NCBI RefSeq assembly: GCF_030867145.1
Contig: NC_134418.1
Coordinates: 2,414,802-2,478,801 of the forward strand
Reading direction: 5' to 3'
Source: Opisthocomus hoazin
Lineage: Eukaryota > Chordata > Aves > Opisthocomiformes > Opisthocomidae
DNA: 64,000 nucleotides
Under the pieces are notes generated by a model. It did no database searches. It worked only from the letters and a program-made list of their open reading frames with translations, and was not told the origin of the DNA. Position numbers and translations under genes: made by a program. Below, piece by piece: positions 12,001 through 24,000 of this stretch. How positions within the stretch are numbered: position 1 is the first letter of the stretch; each line of letters opens with the position of its first letter.

Positions 12001-15000
12001 TCACTGGTGTTATGATGAGTAAATGGACTGTTCTTTTTTTTGTATTAACTTTTTTATTTCTATTAAAGCTATTACTACACTATAAGGCATCTTCAAATGA
12101 CATACCTGGCTAAAATGGCATGGAATATCTTGCAGTAAGCACTGGGACTTCGGAAATCCTTCTGGCACTAGTATCTGTAATTCCTACTTTCTGCCTTCAT
12201 GGGTCATTATATGATTCAGTCCAATGTACAAAGAATATAACATGAAATACTTTTTTACTTTCTTAAATTAGATTGATTTTTTTACAGTATATTACAAATG
12301 ACTTTGAAATTGTTTTGGAGTATATTCCTGCTTAGCACATGCTGTATGCATACTTAATGTACATCTATTACAACTGAGTTTATAATTGGATTTGTGCGTA
12401 TAGTCCTTTGTAATTTCAGGTAGTAGCATATTCTGGGGGGTTTTCACTGCTGCTTTGAACTAAAATATCTCATCTGAGCTTGAAAGCAAAGCAGGGCTGG
12501 ATCTTGGTGTGCTATCAGAGACGGTTCTAGGAGCTATGCAGGAAGTGGCATTGGTTGTCTTATATATGGTGTTGTTCTGAGTTAGTTAAGAGATAAAGTT
12601 CTGGCATGGCCTTGGGGGACATTTGTACTCCCTGGGCATTTGTCTGAAAAGAGACAAAATGGGTTGCGGCTGCCTGTCATGAGTTTCCATAAATATAAAT
12701 AGAGACTGAGTCCAAATTCTGGTCAGGGTAATTACCTGTAGCATAGCTAGATTCCTCCTGCAGATTCAGTTGGATACATTCTCTTGGATTCCGTGCTACA
12801 AGTGATAGAAAATATTGTTTATGTACTTTAATAATGCTGAAACTTCATTTCTAAGTTTGTTGCATTTTGGGACTGGTACAGCGATTCCTGCTTTTAATCC
12901 ATTGAAGTAATTGGAAAGTGTTAGGGTGAAAATGGTCCTGTTTAAGATTTGCTGTTTGCTACTTGCTTCCCTGTAAAGAAACAAAGAACGTGTTTTCCTC
13001 TCTTTCAGAACGCACAGGACATTCGAAGCCTGTAAAAACCACTCATTCACTCTTCAAGTCTGCACGGTTCTACCTTCATCACCCAATGCCCATGTGTGGG
13101 AGCTACTTTCTGTCTAACAGCGAGCTGTCGGAAGATGGTTCTGCGGTGGGACGTGCTAGACCGTCCTCAAGTGCTGTCTTGCAGAATCGGAAAAAAGCAC
13201 ATCGTCATCAACGTGTTTTCTCTGTTTGTTGTCAAAAAGATGGTGAAAATGAATTCTTTCCACTCACTGCAGAGACTGATTACAGCAAGAATGAGGATCT
13301 AAATATTAGTAGGTCTTTGAGGAATGAAATGCCAGGGAAGGAGCTACTTCAAGATGGGAGAAGAGAAGCCAAGCAAAAGGCGGCTAGAAATTATCCTTTG
13401 CTGTTTAACCAAACAACTCGACTTCATGAGAAGATGGAGAAAGACCTACCACCGAGACAGAGAACCTACTCCGGTGGTAGCTTAGACGAACTCTGGATTA
13501 AGTTTTTGGAGTGCCAGAAGAGACGCCAGCACTGTGATTTGAGGAGTACCGGTGAGCTGTCCCTCGTTGAACGCCTCGATCGATTGGCCAGGGTCCTTCA
13601 GAATCCCATTAGGTATACGCTGATACCAACACAACTTGAAGAGAATGTTTCTGAAAAGAAAATAAAAGGAAGAGAACAGAAGAAAATAAGACTGCCAGAG
13701 AAGAGTGTGTCTGAAAGTACCTTAGAGTCTAATGCAACACATGTTGAAGAAAGACCACGTGTCACCCATGATAAAAACACCCTTGTTGAGCTCAGGAAAA
13801 ACAGGTCAGGAGAGAAAATCGTCTGCCACAGGAATAAAATTTTGGAGCACCAGCAGTACTTGGAAACTCCTAGTGACACTTCCTCAGAGGCAAGGCTTAG
13901 TAGAGATCCCGGCACCACGATCAGTTCCACCACCTCAGAATCAGACGCGGTGACCCAAACAGAGATGGAATCCGCTACTCAGACTGAGGTGAGCAGTTCC
14001 ATTTCCACCATTGATACTGCCAGGCTGATCAGGGCTTTCGGACATGAAAGAGTGCGGGTGTCACCAAGGCTCTCCCAGCTTTATTGCACCATCAACCACC
14101 AGAAGAGTCGCTGTGAAAAGTGGGACAAGGGAAGTGGCAAAGCAGTGGATGTCGAATATCCAAAGGCTACTGCTGAGAGACACAGGAAAAGGAAAGAAAT
14201 CCAGGTATGTGCTCGGTTAGACCAAAAGACCATTTTAACTATTTTGCTATTTAACTGTTTTTGTATTTTAACTATTTTGCTATATTTAACTATTTCGCAT
14301 CAGTACAGGCTGGGGCGGACCTGCTGGAGAGCAGCTCTGCGGAGAGGGACCTGGGTGTCCTAGTGGACGACAGGGTGACCATGAGCCAGCAGTGAGCCCT
14401 GGCTGCCAAGAAGGCCAATGGGATCCTGGGGTGCATGAGGAGGAGTGTGGGCAGCAGGGCGAGGGAGGTTCTCCTTCCCCTCTACACTGCCCTGGGGAGG
14501 CCCCATCTGGAGTCCTGTGTCCAGTGCTGGGCTCCCCAGTTCAAGAAAGATGAGGAGCTACTGGAGAGAGTCCAGCGCAGGGCTACGAGGATGAGGAGGG
14601 GACTGGAGCATCTCTCCTCCGAGGACAGGCTGAGGGAGGTGGGCTTGTTCAGCTTGGAGAAGAGAAGGCTGAGAGGGGACCTTCGAAATGCCTCTAAATA
14701 TCTGCAGGGTGGGGGTCAGGAGGATGAGGCCAGGCTCTTTCCAGTGGCGCCCAGCGACAGGACAAGGGGCAACGGGCACAAACTGAAGCAGAGGAAGCTC
14801 CAGCTGAAGATGAGGAAGAACTTCTTCCCTCTGAGGGTGACGGAGCCCTGGCCCAGGCTGCCCAGGGAGGCTGTGGAGTCTCCTTCTCTGGAGATATTCC
14901 AGCCCCGCCTGGCCGCGGTGCTGTGCAGCCTGCTCTGGGTGACCCTACTTGGGCAGGGGGTTGGGCTGGGGGACCCACAGAGGTCCCTGCCAACCCCGAC

Positions 15001-18000
15001 CATGCTGGGATTCTGGGATTCTGTGAACTCTTTAACTGCTGTACAGTAGTTTGTTATTTGGAGAATGATTTAAAAGTTCTCAGAGAGTGTTGTTTATGTG
15101 GTAGGCTTCAGTCTTTGATCTGAGTAGCTCACACAAGCGTCTCTGCCTTTCCAGGAGTAAGGATGAGATCAAAGTATCTGAAAACATCAATTGTGCTTTC
15201 TTTCCGTTTGTTCTTAGTTGTCTTTTTTCTCTGCCTTTATTTGTCTTGGGAAGCAAAATCCTGCTGTATCTTGACTTCTAGTTACCTGCAGGTTCTGTGC
15301 TTTAGCAATCCTGAAGACAGTGGTGGTAAGGTGAGGTTGTAGACTTTGCATGTTGCTACCTGAGTATCTCTAAAATACTACTTCATTAAAAAAGGCATTA
15401 TTGTTTAAATTTTGTTACTGTTTGTCTGTTTTAAACGTTGGAATTATTTTGCCTTGCTGAGTACTGGTTGTAAGCTTCTTCAGTTTCTGTATTGATAATT
15501 TTAGGCATATTAAAGTCTTGGCCCTAAGGGTTCTAGATGAAAAGTCTGGAGTAAAACTGTTTTAAAACGTAGAAAATTTTTCTGATTACTTCTTCTGAAT
15601 TTGGCCATTGCCCTTTGGAGCAGAAGTGAAAATTAGTTTCCTGAAAGGGGGCCTTGGCATGGATTTGGTGATTTTAGTAAGAAATGACAGAGTTTGGATT
15701 TTCTGTAATATCCATTAATGCTGAAAAGTACAGGAACAAGTGAGAAATATTTCTGTTTTTCATATTACCAGAAGAAAGCGGTACTGTCACCATTACTTAC
15801 AGATTTCATTGAAATGAGTTAGGTTTTTTTAATAGAAACAACTTAAACTCAGTCTGTGTGTCAAGTAAGCGAATGAATGCATGTCCGGGGGACAAACAGT
15901 CTTTTTCAAGACTAAGAATGGTTTTAAAAATATTTTTATCAATATTTTTATTTGTAATATTTAAAGGTAAAAAAAAAAAGTCATAAACTTTGCAATGTTA
16001 GGAGCGTTAATCAGCACACGGACCATCTAACAGTGAAATTAGTCCAACGTTTCTCGCATGGTTGCAGTAGCTAGGAGGTGATTTTATTCCATTCATAAGA
16101 CTAACCTTTCAATGTCTCTTTGGCCCTGAAAACCAACATCTAGTCTTTTGCTGTTAAAATCACCTGTGAGACAGCTGATGGCAGGAATACTTACATGAGA
16201 ATAAAGGCTGACTGTTCCTGGTGCTTGGTGTTGCGTTGAACCCATATGGCTTTAGAAACGAGTATCTTTTATCTGCTGGTGCAGTGTTCTTTTTAAAAAC
16301 ACATATAGACACATGCTCAAGGAGGGAGAGAAAACTGATAGCAAAATGGGGAGCTTAATTTTAAAAATCCAAATTTTGGCAAATTCTGTGATGCTTGGTG
16401 GAACAGAAATAAAGATTTTATTCTCTTTTTTTTTTTTTTTTTTTAGTTTAGTTGCAAATATCAGTGGTTCAGAGGCAGGTATTTATTTATAGCACCAGCC
16501 CTACTCCTAGAGAGACTACTGTATGAATCTTCCAGGCAAGTGCTGCATATTGTAGCTCAGTTTTTTTTTATGAGAGCCTATTGTCAGCTCTGCTTCCAGA
16601 AAACTTGGTTACAGCTTTTTTTATTTATAGATGCTGAACCCATCCCAGAAGGTTTTTATCTATTCCAGTTTCTGTTATTTCTAAAGCGCTCTTCAAGCTG
16701 CCATCTGGTAGCAGGTACAAAGCTAAAGGTTGTGCTGTTGAACTGCTGAAGGGCTTTGAAAGCACTGCACTGAATATTCTGGTTGAAATAGGAATATGCA
16801 TGTCAATATTCAGTATTGAGAGGCTGCTTGTACTCATTTCTGCGGGCTGATGTGCGTGTGCATGTAAATGGGTTATCTTGGTTTTTTCCCCTTACTTTAT
16901 ACTGTCTTCCCTTTTGCTGAGCACAGATTCAAACTGGCTTCTGTTCTCTGAAAGAAGATACGTATCTACTACATCTGTCTAGTGCACTCTGAGAGAGCTG
17001 AAATAGCTTTATAAAAGTAAAAACCAGTTCTCGCCAGTATGCATGAGAGTAAAAATGGCCTCCTTTTAGTGTTCAAATGCAAGTGTGTTTTGCATTGAAG
17101 TGGTGATAGCAGAGGTCCAATAAAAAGGTAATAAAAAACCCTCTGTTCATCTCCATCGTTATGAGTTACCAATAGGATACTAATTGCTATGATCAAGGAG
17201 AAAAGACAAATCTGTTTCATAATTAAAAATTAATTTCAGCGGAGTCGCAGAGATTGGCTTGTGCCGCACTGTTGGGTTTGAAGCCTGGGGAAGCACTGTC
17301 AGTTAATTGCTGTTAATAAAGCACCAGCCTTCTCTGTATTTTACATAACCAAAAAGCTTGTGGACTAGATGCGTTACACTAACAGAGTCTATTCCTTTTT
17401 AAATGGCTGTAAAGTTATACCATGCCATAAAATTTAAATTAATTTATTGTGACAAAGTTGTGCCGCTTACGTCCCTGCAGCTGGAACTGCTGTTTGTGTG
17501 AACGGTGAAGATGTGAAACTCGTGTTGTGCCTAAGCCATGCTCTTCCTACCTGTCTTCTATTTCTTGTTTTTATTGAGTTTCGTTCTCTCCCCCTGGAGA
17601 ACTTTGTGTAATGAGGATCACAGTGAGAGAACTTCCCATGTTTCGAAAGGACTTTGCTCGTTTGTGCCAGTGGAATTCATCGTGAATTTACAAAGCAACA
17701 CGTTAATGTTTCACAACAGTTTGTCCCTCCAGCGAACCCAGCAACCTTTAAAGGCTTTTGGTTTGAGAGGGGAGGAATGTAGGATTCAGATTAGATGTCT
17801 ATTTCTCCCTCTTTCCAAAGCAGAAAATGTTTCACACTTTCCAGTCTTTCCTGAAAGTCCAGCCAACGAGTGATCTTGCCACAGCAGAGGGTTTTTAGGA
17901 GTCTATCTTGACAGGCCACGTTGTCTCAGGAACTTTGGACAAAGGAATTGGAGGGTGATCAGCCCTGTACAGAATCTGATCGCAGGCAGGCTCTTGCCTA

Positions 18001-21000
18001 CAGACACCACGCACTCTTCTTGCTAGAATGGGATGCAGGAAGCACGTTGGTGCGTGAGGATAAAGTCAAGGCTGACCGCTGCGTGGCACAGCGGTGAGAG
18101 ACACTGATCAGCCTGTGATAAACACCTACATAACTATAGAATCAAGGTACAACAGGGAAAGAGTGATGACTGTAACTTTTTTTCGTGTTGAAAATGTGCT
18201 TTCTGATCATTTTTGTTAGTATTTCAGGAATTTCTGTTCTCTTTTTATTTTTTTCCCCCCCCAGAAGGCAGTCTCCCTTTCATCAGATTCCACTTCTGCA
18301 AGCAGCATTTCCTGGGGGCCAAGCTCTGCTCTTAGTAACAAGCGACGGGCGCGGATGTTAAACAAAGGTGTCCAAGCAGGTGAGGTGTTGAATTCCAGAC
18401 TTGTCTCTTCTGTATTTGCTTCTGCCTTTCATCTCTTTAGAAACTGTTCTCCAGAGTTTCTTGCGTGTTTCCGGCGATGGGTACGTACACGCAGCGTTCT
18501 TCAAATTCTCTTCAAATACTTTGGGAGAGAGATGTTATGTTCTAATTAAAATGAGCCATTTCATTTCCTTTCTTGGTCTGCTTGAGTAGTAGCCAGTTTT
18601 CTCACTTAATTAGAAGTTTATTAACCTAAGCTTCTGATTCATTTCAATAGTAAAGGTGGACTAACTGTATTTTTTTTATATATTGTTTTCTGCACAAGAC
18701 ATCTGTTACTCACAGAATGTGTTTTGTAGGCATATGCTATTTCAGGAGGCAACTGCAGTGTTTTGTGTTCTTCTTGGTAATATTTTGGATCTTGTATTCT
18801 ATTTAAACCATAAGCTGATCCTGGACTGGTGCAGTTCTGCATCTGGGTTTCTTTGGTGGCAGTGATCAGTTTCTCCATTGCGTTCATTTACACGCCAAGT
18901 TCCCATCATAAAATTGAGTAATGGCTTTGTTCTTTTTCACCAGACATATAAATTATTTATTTATTACCACTTTTTTTTTTGTGCACAAATGGTTTGAATC
19001 AGACAAGTATTTTCATAGCTTGTTTTCAAGATAGTGTTACGACTTTTTGAGTGTTAGTTGACACCTTCCACTTTGTATGTTTCTGCTAAATATTTGTGGT
19101 GGTGTTTCTCTTAAATATTTGTAGTGCTGTGGGCAAGCTGATCTTCTGTAGCTAAAACATGGTTTTGGATGGATGCAGTGGGTAAACTAACAGGTCCAAA
19201 AAACCTGCAGTTCCGTTGTTCAAAATGTAAAGCTGTATGTTGACCTGCCATCGTGTTTTTCTGCAGCAGATTTGAAGTTGACTGTTCAGAGAGGCAGCTT
19301 AGGTCCCCAGAAGGGGGTGTAGTTGCTTCAAGTTTAATTCCCACCCTGCATATATCATAGAATCACAGAATGGTTTGGGTTGAAGGGTACCTTATGCTGT
19401 GGGCAAGGACCCCTTTCACCAGCCCAGGCTGCTCCCAGCCCCGTCCAACCTGGCCTTGAGCCCTGCCAGGGAGGGGGCAGCCACAGCTTCTCTGGGCAGC
19501 CTGGGCCAGGATCTCACCACCCTCAGGGGAAGAATTTCTTCTTTATGTCCAACCTAGGTCTTCCATCTTTCAGCTTGAAGCCATCCCCCCTTGTCCCATC
19601 ACTCCCTGCCCTTTTCCCAGCCCCTCTCCAGCTCTCTCGCAGCCCCTCCAGGCACTGGCAGCTGCTCTAAGGTCTCCCCTTGTCCTTCTCCTCCCCAGGC
19701 TGAGCAGCCCCAGCTCTCCCAGCCTTTCCTCCCAGCAGAGGGGTTCCAGCCCTCGCATCATTGCTGGGGCCTCCTCTGGCCCCACTCCCACAGCTCCAGC
19801 TCTGTCCTGTGATGAGGGCCCCTGAGCTGGACACAGGACTCCTGGGGGGGATCTCACCAGGGCAGAGCAGAGGACCAGAACACACACACACACACACGCT
19901 TGTTTTGCTTGTGATATTTGGTTTACACCACTTCAATTTTACTCAGATTATCATATAGTAATAATCCTGACCCACTGTAATTCTCACTGTAAACTATTTT
20001 TGAGTTGAAAGTGGGAACAGAGAAGATATTTACATCTTGAAGGTGGGATAGAGAAAGTGATCCTTTAGCTTCAAAGTGAAAATTGAGGGTCACCCCCAGA
20101 ACTAGGTCACGCATGCTAATGTTGAAGTACTTCCGGGTGCTTTGAAATAAGATGTTACTGCTTCATTTTCAACTACAGGAGACTTGGAGATTGTGAACAG
20201 TGCAACCAAGAAAAACACTCGAGATGTTGGTGTGACTTTTCCTACCCCAAGATCTAGCCAGCCACATCAACGGCCACGGGAACCCTGGCACTGTGCTGAT
20301 GGTATTTGTGGAGAGTCAGATGGTGTGGTCACAGATCATCAGGCAGCAGGAAGCAAGGGTGAGCAGACGGGACAGCCAGGCAATTTTTTCATGGAGAAAA
20401 GGATGAAAAGGAGCAGGCTGCATTTACCACAAGGTCAGTCCAAAATGCGCTTTCTCCGCAGACCAGAAAAGCTGTACATCTCAACAGCAACCAGCAACAC
20501 AGGCGAGGAGGATTAGCTAGGACACAGAGTAGTCTCTGTCACTGTTACAGTCTTATTCTGGTTTTAATTAATGAATTTTAAACAAAACCACTATGTCAAG
20601 GGAGCTCTGGTGCTCTGTTACGCTGGCATTTTCAGTCGAGCTGTTAGATGCAACCAAACCAGTAAAGGTGATGAATAGAAAGCAATGAATAAAGCAAGGA
20701 AAGATGAATGAGTTTGGAATCATGTAGATACTTAATTTTGATTTTCAAGGTATAAAAGGTTCTGTTAAGCTCTGTTTAGCTGGTTACAGTCAGTTGTACT
20801 TACTGTTTCGTGTGCTGAGGCTTCAAAGAGCAAGTATTTTTTTCAGGAGCACTTGAGGGAAGATTGTAGTACCAGAAAGAAGAACTAGACTTTGTCTCCC
20901 TCTTAGCTGATGGTGTAGCCTCCTGACTGTTTTTAAAATTTCTTGTCAGTCTTCACAATCTCGTGATTAAATGTTTAAATATATTTTCCTTAGTCATCGT

Positions 21001-24000
21001 TGTTGTAGTTGTAGGGACAAATCATTCTCTCTTGTACCAGTCTAATTTAGAAAATTTAGAATATCGCTTCAGAGTACTAGCTGATGCATTCAAATCCTGT
21101 GATGTTTGTAAACTGTGAGTAGTCTAATTCTTGTATAGACATTTAACATTTAGATGTGAAGTATTTGCTCGTCAAAAATATCTGTAAAAAAATCATACGG
21201 CTTAGGACAGCGCAGAGGCTTCTTAAAAATGTGCAATTGCCAATAAAGAACCGTTCTTTCCATAAAAAGCGAAGCTTGCAAACGAAGCCATGTTGTGTTT
21301 TTGCAAAAGTGTTGTTTGATAAAGACTTGCTGGTTTTCTGACACTTGGCGAAGGAATTCGATTGGAACTGCCAAGGGTGTCTGATACAGAGTCCCACTGT
21401 TGCTAAGCTGAAGTATTTATTGCAGTGTTAGGCCACTGACTGTGTTCAGCTGGGACCTTGGACATGAAGGGCCAGAGATGGGGATGGAAAATAGACGTGT
21501 ATGTTGTCTACAGACCTTTCTTCTCTTCTGTGGCCTTTTAGCAGGAATTTCATGGTTTGTCCAAGCAGAAGACTTCAAATCTGAATCTAGGAAAGAAAAC
21601 CATTCCAATGCTTTTTCTGGTCCTGGTCCGTCTTGGTTTGAACCATGGACCAGCACAAAGCCTTGGCGAGAGCCACTCCGAGAGAAGAACTGGCAAGAGC
21701 AGCAGCACAGCAACGTGATTCAGCTGGCGGCTCCAGAAAGGGATGCTGAGAACAGGTCCTTGCGGCCGTTCGTGAAGCTTACGCTGCAGGTAAAGGCACA
21801 CTGCGCTGGGGCCTCAGTGGGATGTCAGGAGTAATGCTGAATTTAGTGGAAACATATTTTTTGCCTTGTTTTGTTTATTGTTAGTTGACGTCTGTAATCC
21901 GTGGAGGTCAACATGTTACAGACAGCTCCTGCTTAAAAACAAAACAAAACAAAAAAAAAACTAAGAAAACCAATGAATTTGTCAGTCCCATTTGGTTATA
22001 GTAATCTGGATTTTCACAATCACAGAATGGTTGGGGTTGAAAGGGACCTCTGTGGGTCACCCAGTCCAACCCCCTGCCCAAGCAGGGTCACCCACAGCAG
22101 GCTGCACAGCACCGCGGCCAGGCGGGGCTGGAATATCTCCAGAGAAGGAGACTCCACAGCCTCCCTGGGCAACCTGGGCCAGGGCTCCATCACCCTCAGA
22201 GGGAAGAAGTTCTTCCTCATCTTCAGCCTGAGCTTCCTCTGCTTCAGTTTGTGCCCGTTGCCCCTTGTCCTGTCGCTGGGCACCACTGGAAAGAGTCTGG
22301 CCCCATCCTCCTGACCCCCACCCTGCAGATAGAGGCATTTCTAAGGTCCCCTCGCAGCCTTCTCTTCTCCAGGCTGAACAAGCCCAGCTCCCTCAGCCTC
22401 TCCTCCTAGGAGAGATGCTCCAGTCCCCTCCTCATCCTCATAGCCCTCCGCTGGACTCTCTCCAGTAGCTCCTCATCTTTCTTGAACTGGGGAGCCCAGC
22501 ACTGGACACAGGACTCCAGATGGGGCCTCCCCAGGGCAGAGTAGAGGGGGAGGAGAACCTCCCTCGCCCTGCTGCCCACACTCCTCTTGATGCACCCCAG
22601 CATCCCATTGGCCTTCTTGGCACCCAGGGCACGCTGCTGGCTCATGGTCACCCTGTTGTCCCCCAGCACTCCCAGTCCCTCTCTGCAGAGCTGCTCTTCA
22701 GCAGGTCCGCCCCAGCCTGTCCTGGTGCCTGGGGTTGTTCCTCCCCAGGTGCAGGACCCTGCCCTTGCCCTTGTTGAACCTCATCAGGTTCCTCTCTGCC
22801 CAACTCTCCAGCCTGTCCAGGTCTCTCTGGATGGCAGCACAGCCTGTCGGTGTATCCACCACTCCTCCCAGTTTGGTGTCATCAGCAAACTTGCTGAGGG
22901 TGCACTCGAACTCTTCATCCAGGTCATTGATGAAGGAGTTGAACAGGACTGGGCCCAGTACGGACCCCTGAGGGACACCACTAGTTTCCGGCCTCCAACC
23001 AGACTCAGCACCGCTGATGACAACCCTCTGAGCTCTGCCATTCAGCCAGTTCTCAATCCACCTCAAATATGCTGATCTGTTTGATTGGATCTAGTATTTC
23101 AGGGCTTAAATCTTTTGTCTTCAGGAGTTAGAGAGAATGTAGGTGACATAATGTCAAGTCACATTTGCTTCCATGCAGAAAGAATACTGTGGGATGCACA
23201 CACTACGTGATTAAAATGGGCTTTAATTGACACAGTGCAAACAGTGTATGTGTGTGGACACTTCAGGTCAGGTGTGATCACTCTAAATATCTGTGGTGTA
23301 ATATAGGTGTAGTGTACAGAAATATTTTTGAAAGAGATCGTCCACAGCAAGTGAAATGTAAATTAGGAAGTGTTAATTGAGGTACACTTCTGAAGGTTCT
23401 CTCAGTTCAGTTGCATCTGCTCATGTGCTCAGAGACTGCTCTGTGATGGAAATTGAAGTCTGGCAAACAGGTATCAGCAGATTGCTTTCAAAATTCCCCT
23501 TCTGATCCAAAACTAATTGCTAATGTTGATGTGCCCACTGGTTTGTAGCAAGGGAAACTGTAATAAGTTACAGAATCTTCTGTGGGCCCAACTCTGAACT
23601 TGGCTATGCTCTTTTGAGAAGAGATTTCTGTCCCTTTTGCTAATTATTTTAGCGATTTTTTTTTTTTTTCTCTTTTTTTTTTCTCCTTTCTGGCCAGTCA
23701 GTTTTGTGGTTGTTGACAATTAGTTTATTAAATAAGATCTCTGAGGACCTACCCATTATTAAGGATACAACATTTTGTATACCAAATACTACTAGGATGT
23801 TTTTTCCCCTCATGCTTTGGTAATGGTGTTAGATATTTTGATTGTTCCAGCTGTAGGGCAACAGTCTGGCCACTTCAGACTTTGTTTTGTGTCACCCCAT
23901 CTCTAGGAGGCTCTTGCAGCGCATCGCCCTGATTTCATCTCCCGCTCTGGAGAGCGTGTGAAGCACCTGAAGCTTGTGATGGAGGAGAGGAGGATGCAGA

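Noticed and set aside
17538..17873. A 111-codon open frame with a hydrophobic start in an ALMS1 intron
   Set aside because: No recognisable homology, no fitting splice sites, sited in AT-rich intron; a frame of this length can occur by chance.
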